Assembly: GCA_033810155.1 (NCBI GenBank)
Contig: JAPXKJ010000039.1
Coordinates: 1 to 10,645, forward strand
Length of the DNA stretch: 10,645 bases
Direction: 5' to 3'
Origin: UBA3907 sp033810155
GTDB lineage: Bacteria; Bacillota; Sulfobacillia; Fermentithermobacillales; Fermentithermobacillaceae
Position 1 is the stretch's first letter. Each line of letters starts with the position of its first letter. The translations under genes were made by a program, and so were the position numbers. Below are positions 1 to 7,578 of the stretch, piece after piece. The notes beneath the pieces are model-generated. The model had not been told where the DNA came from. It saw only the letters and a program-made list of their open reading frames with translations, and did not search any database.

Positions 1-1035
1 GCATTTTTGTTTTCAACTAATCTAGGCGTTCCCTTAAAGATATACACTGCACAGCCTGGGCAGTTTGGGGTGATGAGTCTTATTAGGACGGGCCCTTCTG
101 AGTTTACGGAGTACTTGACAGATTTGGCTCAAAGGAAAGGCTACCGTCTGGCTCCAGACGGATTTTCAAAAAATGCAGAGCCGATCTCTTCCTTCTCAGA
201 AGAGCAAGTGTTTGAGGCTCTGGGGCTGCAGGTTATACCCCCAGAGGTGCGTCATCGGCCTGTCTTTTGGGAAATGGCGCAATCAGGCAAAGCTATCGAA
301 CTTGTGGAACTTAGTGATATTAAGGGCGATTTGCATGTGCACACCAATTGGTCGGATGGCACAGCAACAGTGGAGCAAGTCGCTCTAAAGGCTCTGGAAC
401 TCGGGTACTCCTATTTGGCTATTACCGACCATGCTACAAAGATAAGAGTAGTGAGGAGCCTCGACGCCGAGAAAATCGAGGACCAGATTGCTGAGATTAA
501 CAGGGTCTCTATGAAATACCCTAAGCTAAGGATCTTTACAGGCGTAGAAGTAGATATACTCAAAGACGGGACGCTCCTTTTGCCGAATGATGTGCTATCT
601 CGGCTGGACATCGTAGTAGCATCGATCCACCAAGATGTTTCCGGGTCAGATTACAGTGTGGTAGACCGCCTGATGAAGGCAGCCCGCAACCCCAACGTAG
701 ATATTATAGGTCATCCGACAGGAAGGTTCTTGGGTAGACGAGCGGGTAACTGGAGCGAGTTTGAGAAGTTGTTCAGTCTTTCGGCTTCTAACGGGACTTT
801 CTTAGAGATAAATGCATTTCCTGAGCGGCTGGATCTTCCTGAAGAGCTAGTTTTTTCTGCTGCGTCCGAGGGAGCCAATTTGGTTATATCAACGGATGCG
901 CACAGCGCTCATGGCATGGAAGACATCGTCTACGGAGTGAGATGTTGCGCCAGGCGAGCAGGGTTGTCTGCTTCCCATATAGCAAACACGAGGAAACTCG
1001 AAGAGTTTCTCAAACTAAAGAAGAATTGTGAATGA
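1..1035 (+). CDS. polX: DNA polymerase/3'-5' exonuclease PolX, C-terminal part (5' end outside window)
   Basis: The reading frame is open from base 1 to the TGA at 1033-1035, so this is the last ~344 codons of a longer gene; bacterial PolX is usually near 570 residues. The TTG at base 7 is not a real start, because family-like sequence continues around it. The first ~100 residues match the end of the family X polymerase module (TGPSEF near base 91, then ALGLQVIPPEVR near base 217). The rest is a PHP phosphoesterase domain with all its metal-binding motifs: DLHVHTNWSDG from base 328, ITDHA near 421, TGVEVDI near 541, IHQ near 628, IIGHPTGR near 706 and STDAHSAHGM near 892. PolX enzymes fill short gaps in base excision repair, and the PHP domain gives Mn-dependent 3'-5' exonuclease activity. 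It is first in the visible operon, 21 bases before the thioredoxin-like gene. No motif residue is missing in the visible part. Confidence 0.93.
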   Translation, partial: AFLFSTNLGVPLKIYTAQPGQFGVMSLIRTGPSEFTEYLTDLAQRKGYRLAPDGFSKNAEPISSFSEEQVFEALGLQVIPPEVRHRPVFWEMAQSGKAIELVELSDIKGDLHVHTNWSDGTATVEQVALKALELGYSYLAITDHATKIRVVRSLDAEKIEDQIAEINRVSMKYPKLRIFTGVEVDILKDGTLLLPNDVLSRLDIVVASIHQDVSGSDYSVVDRLMKAARNPNVDIIGHPTGRFLGRRAGNWSEFEKLFSLSASNGTFLEINAFPERLDLPEELVFSAASEGANLVISTDAHSAHGMEDIVYGVRCCARRAGLSASHIANTRKLEEFLKLKKNCE

Positions 1036-1056
1036 ACGTGACAGGGGGATCGCCGG

Positions 1057-1638
1057 ATGTTTGAAAAAGAGTGGTTAGAAAGGGCTTTGTCTTTTCAAGA
1101 ATATGTAGACAAAGCGGAGATGAATGTTCCTACTATAAAAGCTAACTATGAGGACACGCAGATTAGCGAGGAGGACCATAAGTACTTTGCCTCTTTATCG
1201 TCTAAACTTGAAAAAGGCGCAATCAAAGTGCTTGCCCTCTCAGAACCTTGGTGTGGTGATTGTGTCGAGAATTTGCCGATAGTGGCAAAACTGGCTTCGC
1301 TTTATCCCTGCTTCGATTTGCTGGTGTTTTCAAGAGACGATAACTTAGATATCATGGATAGGTATTTGACCGACGGAAAGCGAGTTATTCCTGTGTTTGT
1401 GTTCTTCGACGAAGAGGGCAAAGAGATCGGCAGGTTCATTGAAAGACCTCAAGGTGCCAGGGACTTTCTTGCAAGAGAAACGGAAAAGCACAAAGGCCTT
1501 TCAGAAGAAGAAAGGCAAAAAGCTATGTACGGCGTCCGTACCCGACTTCGCAAATTATATAAAACACAGTTTAGAGACGAGACCATAAAAGAGATTCGGA
1601 GGATACTGGAAACTAGATATGAACGCGAGGACGCTTGA
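1057..1638 (+). CDS. Thioredoxin-like protein (Thioredoxin_9-type) with WCGDC active site
   Basis: This encodes 193 residues starting at ATG with an AGGGGG ribosome binding site 8 bases upstream (1043-1048). The N-terminal ~50 residues form a charged helical leader. A thioredoxin fold follows, with strand KVLALSEPW, the redox motif C66-G-D-C69, and the expected cis-proline at P112 in VIPVFVFFD. The C-terminal ~50 residues are highly charged and probably helical. It resembles the cytoplasmic thioredoxin-like proteins of Bacillota that carry WCGDA or WCGDC after an N-terminal helical extension; here both cysteines are present, so dithiol-disulfide activity is chemically possible. There is no signal peptide, so it should be cytoplasmic. 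Its 3' end overlaps the start of mutS2 by 20 bases, which suggests translational coupling. Its substrate is unknown and no specific function can be assigned. Confidence 0.82.
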   Translation: MFEKEWLERALSFQEYVDKAEMNVPTIKANYEDTQISEEDHKYFASLSSKLEKGAIKVLALSEPWCGDCVENLPIVAKLASLYPCFDLLVFSRDDNLDIMDRYLTDGKRVIPVFVFFDEEGKEIGRFIERPQGARDFLARETEKHKGLSEEERQKAMYGVRTRLRKLYKTQFRDETIKEIRRILETRYEREDA

Positions 1639-3988
1639 ACTACTGGAGTACAAGAAAGTACAAGAAATGTTGGCTGCTCAGACAGACACGCCAATGGGCA
1701 AATCCCTTGCGAGAAACGCATATCCTATCGGCGTACGAGGCGCGAAAGAGCTTCAGAAAGTAGGCCGCGAGGTCGAACAGGCGATTTCGACAACGTCTTC
1801 TCCTTCCATCCGAGAAGTTCCGGATGTAAGGGTGAAGGTATCTGGTGCAATGCAGGGTGTAATACTAACTGGCGTTGAATTACGCGATGTCCTGATGGTG
1901 CTAAACGCGTTCGACATTGTGTCAACATGGATCGGACGATTGGCTACAGACTTCATAAATCTCCATCGGATTAGAGAAATGCTTCCTAGACTACCATTTC
2001 TAGTGGAAAAACTCACGCGTACTGTCGATGATCAAGGGACTATCAAGGATTCTGCGAGTGAGAAGTTGGGAACTATAAGGGGATCTATGAGGCAAGCGCA
2101 GGAAAGGCTTAGAAAACGCGCTGAGGACTTCACACGTCAGAGGTCTTTTGCAGACTATCTCCAAGAGCCAATAGTAACAATCCGCAACGGGCGGTATGTG
2201 TTGCCAATTAAGCAAGAGTATGCTTCCAAAGTGCCCGGGATTATCCACGATCAGTCGGCATCAGGGCAGACTGTGTTTTTGGAGCCATCGGAACTTGTGG
2301 AAATGGCGAATCAACTGAGACGATTGGAACTTATGGAGCGAGATGAAGTCGATAGAATTCTGACTGAAGTATCTGAGTCAATATCAGAGTCAGGGCACGA
2401 AATTCTAGAAGGCATAGAGGCCCTAGGACAGTTTGACCTTGGTATGGCTAAAGCCAGGCTCGTTTCGAAATGGAATGGCAGTTTTCCTACCCTAAAGGAA
2501 CAGCCGGGATTATCTTTGGTCAAGGCATGGCATCCGCTTTTGAGAGACGAGCCGGTTCCTATGGATCTTTCGCTAGACGAATCACAGCGGCGAACCATAG
2601 TGATAACCGGGCCAAATATGGGCGGCAAAACGGTGGCACTAAAAACAGCAGGATTGCTTGTGTGCATGGCGCTTGCGGGCTTGCCTTGTCCTTGTGATCG
2701 AGGCACCGAGATTGGAGATATACAAGACATTTTGTGCGATATCGGTGATGAGCAGTCGATCGAAGAGAACCTTAGCACGTTCTCGGCGCATATGGAAAAC
2801 ATAAGGAACATACTTAGAGCTGCAGGCCCTGGGAAGCTGGTCCTTATCGATGAACTTGGAGCAGGTACAGACCCCAAAGAGGGTGCGGCGTTGGCTCAAG
2901 CGATACTAACGAAGATTCACGAATCAGGGGCGTTGTGCATAGTTACCAGCCACTACGGTGAGCTCAAAGTTATGGCTCAGAAAACCCCTGGCATGTCCAA
3001 CGCGAGTATGGAGTGGGATCCCGTGAATATGGTACCTACTTTTAGGCTTGTTCTCGGAAGACCCGGACGGTCAAACGCCTTCTTGGTCGCCAAGCGCCTC
3101 GGCTTGGATGATGATGTTCTGGCGATGGCAAGGGAGTATATGCAAGAAGATGTAGTCAGGCTCGAAGATGTTATTGCTGAGATGGAAGTCGCTTCTCAGA
3201 CAGCTCGCATGGAGGCCCAGAAAGCATCCAGTGAAAGAGCGCTAAGTGAGAGACTTCGAGCTGAGTATGAGAATAAGTTGGCAAGTCTAGAAAGAGAACG
3301 GAAGAAGATCATAAATGATGCCAAGCGCGAGGCTAAGGCCGTGATAATGCGAGCAAGGGCTGAGTTCGAGAGATCTCTGGACGAGATTAGGCAGGCCCAG
3401 TCTAAGACTTTGGCGGAAGTTAACGCAAAGGCTTCCGAAATCAGAGGTAGATTGCGAGAGGCTCAGGGCGATATGGTTTTGGATGAAGAAGATGATGCGC
3501 CGGGTGAACCGGTGACTCCCGATGAACTCGAACCGGGACTCCAGGTAAGAGTGATTGGGTTTTCTGAACCGGCAATAGTATTGGAGAGTCCAACTTCTTT
3601 GGATAGAGTTCTTGTACAAGTAGGGGACTTCAAACTAAGGGTCGATATTGGTCAACTAAGGAGCGTGGACAGTCTTGGAAGAAGAAAGCGGATGTCAGCT
3701 CCGCGGGTTGATCTTGTATCATCCGGAGAAAGCAAACCCATTTCTAGTGAAATAGACTTGCGCGGAATGACGAAGGAAGAAGCATGGGCAGTGCTGGACA
3801 AGTACTTAGACGATGCTTTCATGGCCTCCTTACCGCAAGTGAGGATCATTCACGGTAAAGGGACAGGTGTTCTGAGGAAGGCTGTCGAGGAATATCTGGA
3901 TGCCTCCACGAAGTACGTGGATAGCTATCGTATTGGAGAGCCGTCGGAAGGCGGAACCGGTGTTACTGTCGTGAAACTAAAAAGATGA
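1619..3988 (+). CDS. mutS2: MutS2 family ATPase/endonuclease
   Basis: This encodes 789 residues, the usual MutS2 length. The start NARTLELLEYKKV is typical of the family and there is no mismatch-binding domain I, which separates it from MutS. The order is: helical core/clamp region (~1-300), Walker A GPNMGGKT at 331-338, Walker B LVLIDELGAGTD at 407-418, the switch TSHYGELK shortly after, a long coiled coil (~505-620), an acidic linker, a small beta-rich KOW-like segment (~640-685) and a C-terminal Smr domain with DLRG at 713-716 and HGKGTG at 745-750. MutS2 proteins bind branched DNA and suppress recombination; in Bacillota they have also been linked to rescue of collided ribosomes. The Smr motifs seen here are those tied to nuclease activity. 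The ATG lies inside the preceding thioredoxin-like gene; the nearest GGAGG (1599-1603) is 15 bases away, so initiation may depend on coupling. It ends 25 bases from the convergent PBP gene. Confidence 0.96.
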   Translation: MNARTLELLEYKKVQEMLAAQTDTPMGKSLARNAYPIGVRGAKELQKVGREVEQAISTTSSPSIREVPDVRVKVSGAMQGVILTGVELRDVLMVLNAFDIVSTWIGRLATDFINLHRIREMLPRLPFLVEKLTRTVDDQGTIKDSASEKLGTIRGSMRQAQERLRKRAEDFTRQRSFADYLQEPIVTIRNGRYVLPIKQEYASKVPGIIHDQSASGQTVFLEPSELVEMANQLRRLELMERDEVDRILTEVSESISESGHEILEGIEALGQFDLGMAKARLVSKWNGSFPTLKEQPGLSLVKAWHPLLRDEPVPMDLSLDESQRRTIVITGPNMGGKTVALKTAGLLVCMALAGLPCPCDRGTEIGDIQDILCDIGDEQSIEENLSTFSAHMENIRNILRAAGPGKLVLIDELGAGTDPKEGAALAQAILTKIHESGALCIVTSHYGELKVMAQKTPGMSNASMEWDPVNMVPTFRLVLGRPGRSNAFLVAKRLGLDDDVLAMAREYMQEDVVRLEDVIAEMEVASQTARMEAQKASSERALSERLRAEYENKLASLERERKKIINDAKREAKAVIMRARAEFERSLDEIRQAQSKTLAEVNAKASEIRGRLREAQGDMVLDEEDDAPGEPVTPDELEPGLQVRVIGFSEPAIVLESPTSLDRVLVQVGDFKLRVDIGQLRSVDSLGRRKRMSAPRVDLVSSGESKPISSEIDLRGMTKEEAWAVLDKYLDDAFMASLPQVRIIHGKGTGVLRKAVEEYLDASTKYVDSYRIGEPSEGGTGVTVVKLKR

Positions 3989-4013
3989 AGCTTAATAGAG
4001 TTTCCCAAATCTA

Positions 4014-6086
4014 CTAATTCGAGCCGCTGCCTCCCTCCGGAACTGTTTCGCGGTGGTAGTTGCATAGTGAGTTCGGCTGTTTTCCTTTGGCTGCGATTTC
4101 CGTGATTATGTTTTCAGGAGGACAGTACAGTCCGGGCAAGAGTCCAGATTTATTGCACACCTGAATCGTTATGATAGAAGAAGGTTTTGCGAAATCTTCT
4201 ACGGGCGTTCCCTCCGAGATTTTGCTCATCATTCGGTTCCAAATTCGTGCAGGATATGTTCCTCCTGTTATCTTCCATTGAGACATGGTTTTTTCCTGGT
4301 CATATCCCATCCAGACAACCCCTACCTTACTCGGAGTATAGCCGCAGAACCACGCATCTTTCCAGTCGCTGGTGGTTCCCGTCTTGCCTGCGGCAGGCCT
4401 TCCGAAATATGCATTGCCACCGGTTCCACCGGGTACCGTAATGGCATCTCTTAGCATGCTTGTCATAAGGTATGCAGATTCTTCTGAAATGACTATCGTC
4501 TTCTTTGCGGTATTTTCTTCAAGCACATTTCCATCCATATCTTCGACTTTTAGAACGGCAATAGGTTCGACTTTGATTCCCTGGTTGGCTATGGTACCAA
4601 AGGCAACCGTCATATCAAGAGGCGTTACTCCATAGGTGAGACCTCCTAGGGCAAGAGATCTCGTAAGATCTGAGCGTCCGCCCTCTATAGGAGTTTTTAC
4701 GAGAGTAGTTATGCCTAATGCTTCTGCTGTCTCGAAACTCTTTTCGATCCCTACCATATCCTGCACTTTGCACGCCACAACGTTTAGCGATTGAACCACG
4801 GCTTTGCGCATTGTAACAAGTCCTTGAAATGTCCCGCTATAGTTTCTCGGTGAGAAACTCTCCTTGGTGGCAGGATCGACCCAGGTCACCGGAGCGTCGT
4901 CGATTACCGTGTACGGGCCCATTCCAGCCTCGAGCGCGGGAATGTACACAGCGATTGGCTTGAAAGCGGAACCGGGTTGTCTCCGGGAGTCGGTAGCTCT
5001 ATTCCAGCCGAGCATTCCTTCATGCTTTCGACCTCCGACTAGTGCTAGAAGGTGACCCGTTTTTACATCCATCACAACTGCAGCGCATTCTATGTTAGGC
5101 TCATCTTCTTTGTATGGGAATACCGGATCAAGCACATCTTTTACTGCCGTTTCTGCAGCTTTCTGCGCTGATGGGCTGTATGTTGTATATACTCTTAGTC
5201 CTCCGCCGTACACCATGTCTGATGAATAGCGCGAAAGAAGATACTCTAGAACGTAGTCCAGGAAATACCCGCCCTCGGTAACGACCATTGGCGAATAATC
5301 GACTATGTTCAAGGGTCTCTGCTTGTAGACTTCTGCCTCATCAGGAGAAAGGAAACCATATTCTGCCATCTGTCCCAGGACAGTGTTTCTCCGGTTGAGT
5401 CCTTCCTCAAGATTGGATTTGGAACCGTAATATGAAGGCGCCCTTATGATCCCTGCCAGAAAAGCAGATTCTTCTACATCAAGTTCAGACGCGGATTTGT
5501 TGAAATAAGCTCTTGCCGCAGCCTCTACGCCATATGCTCCACGGCCAAATGGAACCTGATTCACATAGATCTCTAGTATCTCATCTTTGGTATACTTTCG
5601 CTCAAGTAGCGTAGCGACCATCACGTCTTGAACTTTTCTCTTGAGAGTTCGGTCTGGTTCGAGAAACGCTATTTTAGCGAGCTGCTGAGTGATTGTGCTT
5701 CCGCCCTGTAGGCTTGAAGCGTCAGTAATGTTTTGATAAAGGGCCCTGAGTATTGCGCGGAGATCGAAACCAGGGTGCGAGTAAAACCTATGGTCTTCTG
5801 CGGCAAGCACAGCATTTAGTAGGTGGGATGGCATTTCTTCTATGGGGATGGGGATCCTGTATTCTCCCGATTTTAACTCGGTCCACACCTCGCCCTGACT
5901 GTCATACAAGATAGAGGTAGCACTAGCCGTTGGCTCCAGGTTCGACAGGTCTGGAAGGTCTTTGTACGCGGATACGATGACGACTATTGAGAAACAGGCA
6001 CCTATCAAAAGGGTGGCCAAAAGTACGTATATGATAACGTCCAAGACTCGAGGACCTTGCTTTTTGCGCCTTCTTCTCTTTGACAT
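4014..6086 (-). CDS. Class A penicillin-binding protein (PBP1A-type glycosyltransferase/transpeptidase)
   Basis: This encodes 690 residues. A short cytoplasmic tail rich in Arg/Lys is followed by one membrane segment (~14-39), as in bifunctional PBPs, with the rest outside the cell. The GT51 glycosyltransferase domain (~75-250) shows EDHRFYSHPGFD with the catalytic Glu97, GGSTITQQLAK at 128-138 and LEIYVNQVPFG with Glu172. The transpeptidase domain (~330-620) has S373-A-F-K376 with the acylated serine, S433-L-N435 and K568-T-G-T571. It polymerises lipid II into glycan strands and cross-links the peptides. The C-terminal tail carries Cys644, Cys655 and Cys675 and ends in a Gly/Ser-rich stretch. 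An accurate GGAGG lies 7 bases before the ATG. It is the only minus-strand gene in the window and appears monocistronic. pbpA, ponA or mrcA could each be used as names, so none is assigned. Confidence 0.96.
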   Translation of the reverse strand: MSKRRRRKKQGPRVLDVIIYVLLATLLIGACFSIVVIVSAYKDLPDLSNLEPTASATSILYDSQGEVWTELKSGEYRIPIPIEEMPSHLLNAVLAAEDHRFYSHPGFDLRAILRALYQNITDASSLQGGSTITQQLAKIAFLEPDRTLKRKVQDVMVATLLERKYTKDEILEIYVNQVPFGRGAYGVEAAARAYFNKSASELDVEESAFLAGIIRAPSYYGSKSNLEEGLNRRNTVLGQMAEYGFLSPDEAEVYKQRPLNIVDYSPMVVTEGGYFLDYVLEYLLSRYSSDMVYGGGLRVYTTYSPSAQKAAETAVKDVLDPVFPYKEDEPNIECAAVVMDVKTGHLLALVGGRKHEGMLGWNRATDSRRQPGSAFKPIAVYIPALEAGMGPYTVIDDAPVTWVDPATKESFSPRNYSGTFQGLVTMRKAVVQSLNVVACKVQDMVGIEKSFETAEALGITTLVKTPIEGGRSDLTRSLALGGLTYGVTPLDMTVAFGTIANQGIKVEPIAVLKVEDMDGNVLEENTAKKTIVISEESAYLMTSMLRDAITVPGGTGGNAYFGRPAAGKTGTTSDWKDAWFCGYTPSKVGVVWMGYDQEKTMSQWKITGGTYPARIWNRMMSKISEGTPVEDFAKPSSIITIQVCNKSGLLPGLYCPPENIITEIAAKGKQPNSLCNYHRETVPEGGSGSN

Positions 6087-6093
6087 GTTCTTA

Positions 6094-6098
6094 CCTCC
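6094..6098 (-). promoter_or_regulatory. Ribosome binding site of the PBP gene, partly inside a possible long-range stem
   Basis: On the minus strand GGAGG lies 7 bases before the ATG at 6086-6084 and fixes that start. Three of its bases belong to TTCGGA (6101-6096), which is the exact complement of TCCGAA at 6144-6139 in the same leader. A six-pair stem with a 37-base loop is therefore possible and would partly hide the site. The site itself is clear; the stem is only a possibility, since six pairs can occur by chance. Confidence 0.75.
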
Positions 6099-6148
6099 GA
6101 ACGGTGTACGCTTCTTTTGTGCTCAATTCAGCGCTCTCTTCGGATCTT

Positions 6149-6154
6149 ATTATA
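6149..6154 (-). promoter_or_regulatory. Second -10-like TATAAT for the PBP gene
   Basis: A perfect TATAAT reads on the minus strand about 63 bases before the PBP start codon. No -35 box is recognisable 16-18 bases upstream, and the bases before it (GAG) do not form an extended -10. It may be an additional start point or a chance match in AT-rich sequence, and it is the weaker of the two candidates. Confidence 0.25.
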
Positions 6155-6199
6155 CTCTCCAAAACTTATTAGACGGTAAGATGCTATAAAAGTGTCACT

Positions 6200-6208
6200 A
6201 TTATACCA
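6200..6208 (-). promoter_or_regulatory. Extended -10 promoter for the PBP gene
   Basis: The minus strand reads TGGTATAAT, an exact match to the extended -10 consensus TGnTATAAT of the main sigma factor. The expected -35 position (6228-6223) has no resemblance to TTGACA, as is common for extended -10 promoters. Transcription would start near 6193 and give a leader of about 107 bases before the PBP start codon. Confidence 0.5.
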
Positions 6209-6209
6209 T

Positions 6210-6223
6210 ATGTTCAATGTTCC
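6210..6223. repeat. Tandem 7-base repeat between the divergent promoters
   Basis: ATGTTCA is followed directly by ATGTTCC, two copies differing only at the last base, with a helical offset of 7 bases. It lies between the two -10 elements, next to the position both -35 regions would share. It could be part of a regulator site, but it is short enough to be chance. Confidence 0.25.
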
Positions 6224-6242
6224 CTATTAAGTGGGCAAAGGA

Positions 6243-6251
6243 TGATATAAT
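6243..6251 (+). promoter_or_regulatory. Extended -10 promoter for tyrS
   Basis: TGATATAAT matches the extended -10 consensus TGnTATAAT exactly. The 17-base-spaced -35 position (6223-6228, CCTATT) is not TTGACA-like. Initiation about seven bases downstream puts the transcript start near 6258 and gives a leader of only about 25 bases. There is therefore no room for a T-box riboswitch, which often controls tyrS in Bacillota. Confidence 0.6.
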
Positions 6252-6257
6252 TTAACG

Positions 6258-6284
6258 AAAAGCCCAAGGAGGTGTAAGGCTTTT
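6258..6284 (+). promoter_or_regulatory. Potential hairpin around the tyrS ribosome binding site and start codon
   Basis: AAAAGCC (6258-6264) is the exact complement of GGCTTTT (6278-6284). The 13-base loop holds the strong ribosome binding site AAGGAGGTG (6266-6274), and the first two bases of the TTG start codon lie in the 3' arm. The left arm coincides with the predicted transcript start. A second, mutually exclusive pairing is possible between CCCAA (6263-6267) and TTGGG (6283-6287), which would cover the whole start codon. The complementarity is seen directly; any control function is inference. Confidence 0.4.
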
Positions 6285-7521
6285 GGGAAAAGAGAAACTA
6301 AAAGATGAGATTGATCGGCAGATTGATGTCATAAGGCAAAGGACTGCCATGTTTGTGACCGAAAGCGAGCTTAGAGCTAAACTCGAAAGATCGATTATGA
6401 GAAAAACTCCCTTGCGAGTAAAGCTTGGCGTGGATCCTAGCGCGCCTGATATTCACCTCGGCCATGTGGTCGTGATGAGAAAACTCAGGGAGTTTCAGGA
6501 GCTAGGACACGAAATATACTTCGTGATAGGTGATTTCACAGGTATGATTGGTGATCCGAGCGGCAAATCCAAAACGAGACAGCAGTTGTCCAGGGAAGAG
6601 GTACTAGCGAATGCCAAGACCTATCATGAGCAAGCTACCCTAATACTTGATCCTGATAAGACTCACGTTGTGTTCAATTCCACGTGGTTGGCACCCCTCA
6701 CGTTTACCGACATAATCGAGCTTTCGTCGAAGTTTACTGTCGCTCGCATGATCGAGAGAGACGATTTTCACAAGCGCTTAACAGAGGGGCAACCCATAGG
6801 GGTGCACGAGTTCTTGTACCCTTTGGCTCAGGCGTATGATTCGGTGGCGATAAAGGCAGATGTAGAACTTGGCGGCACGGACCAGACTTTCAATCTTCTA
6901 GTTGGAAGAGACATCCAGCCCAATTATGGTATAGAGCCTCAAATTGCAATTACTATGCCGCTTTTGATTGGCACAGATGGCAAGGAAAAAATGTCTAAGA
7001 GTCTGGGAAACTATATAGGGGTAACCGATGAACCCAACGAGATGTATGGCAAGGTAATGTCTATTCCAGATGAACTGATGGGCGACTATTTTGAATTGGT
7101 TTTGGGCGAACCGTCGGGATATGGAAAGGCTCTGAGGAAAAGCATTGAAAGCGGAAAGCGCCACCCCATGGACGCAAAGATGGAGCTGGCAAGAAGGATT
7201 GTGGAAGAGTTTCATGGTATGGCTTCTGCGAAATCGGCAGAGGAAGACTTTCAACGCGTGTTCAGAGAAGATCGTCTTCCCAAAGACATAGATACAGTGA
7301 AGCTCGAGGGGGTCCGGCTAGGTGAAGAGATTCCTCTTCCTAAGATGCTTCATATGTGCGGACTTGTTCCTTCAATATCCGAAGCAAAGCGATTGATCGA
7401 AAGCGGTGCAGTCAGAATAGACGAAAAACGCGTAGAGGATGTTTCAACTACTGTTAGAGTTCAGGAAGGGATTGTCCTTCGCGTTGGGAAAAGGCGAGTT
7501 TGCCGCATATCTTTGGATTAG
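6283..7521 (+). CDS. tyrS: Tyrosyl-tRNA synthetase (TyrZ-like type)
   Basis: This encodes 412 residues and attaches tyrosine to tRNA-Tyr in the cytoplasm using ATP. The class I signatures are clear: HLGH at 58-61 within KLGVDPSAPDIHLGH, and the KMSKS loop at 236-240 in GKEKMSKSLGN. The tyrosine-site stretch ELGGTDQ lies around 195-201. The C-terminus (~347-412) is an S4-type RNA-binding domain (ISEAKRLIESGAVRIDEKRV). The sequence around HLGH and the intact KMSKS point to the TyrZ-like branch rather than the E. coli/B. subtilis TyrS branch. The start is TTG: AAGGAGGTG lies 8 bases before it, and the first in-frame ATG is 23 codons downstream without a ribosome binding site. It has its own extended -10 promoter and is divergent from the PBP gene. 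No clear terminator follows it. Confidence 0.96.
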   Translation: MGKEKLKDEIDRQIDVIRQRTAMFVTESELRAKLERSIMRKTPLRVKLGVDPSAPDIHLGHVVVMRKLREFQELGHEIYFVIGDFTGMIGDPSGKSKTRQQLSREEVLANAKTYHEQATLILDPDKTHVVFNSTWLAPLTFTDIIELSSKFTVARMIERDDFHKRLTEGQPIGVHEFLYPLAQAYDSVAIKADVELGGTDQTFNLLVGRDIQPNYGIEPQIAITMPLLIGTDGKEKMSKSLGNYIGVTDEPNEMYGKVMSIPDELMGDYFELVLGEPSGYGKALRKSIESGKRHPMDAKMELARRIVEEFHGMASAKSAEEDFQRVFREDRLPKDIDTVKLEGVRLGEEIPLPKMLHMCGLVPSISEAKRLIESGAVRIDEKRVEDVSTTVRVQEGIVLRVGKRRVCRISLD

Positions 7522-7578
7522 CGGAGACTCTATTTGCTCCAAAAGGTAGTGTGCTATCCCGTTGATCGAGTATTCCGT

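Noticed and set aside
2311..2877. A 188-codon open frame on the minus strand inside mutS2
   Set aside because: It lies wholly opposite the conserved ATPase region of mutS2, its translation is Ser/Pro-rich with no recognisable domain, and it has no ribosome binding site or promoter that I can see.
5994..6010. A lipobox-like LLIGAC at Cys31 of the PBP
   Set aside because: The hydrophobic stretch continues after the cysteine, so this is a membrane-spanning anchor as in other class A PBPs and not a lipoprotein signal.
6252..6282. A T-box riboswitch before tyrS
   Set aside because: The predicted leader is only about 25 bases and contains no T-box sequence or antiterminator; the upstream region is occupied by the divergent promoters.
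6898..7254. A 118-codon minus-strand frame within tyrS, and a similar 116-codon frame at 8766-9116 within yebC
   Set aside because: Both are opposite well-conserved coding sequence and their translations show no family features; they are by-products of codon use.
7522..7560. Terminator hairpin after tyrS (GGAG/CTCC and GGTAG/CTATC)
   Set aside because: The stems have only four or five pairs, one with a G-U pair, and no run of T follows.
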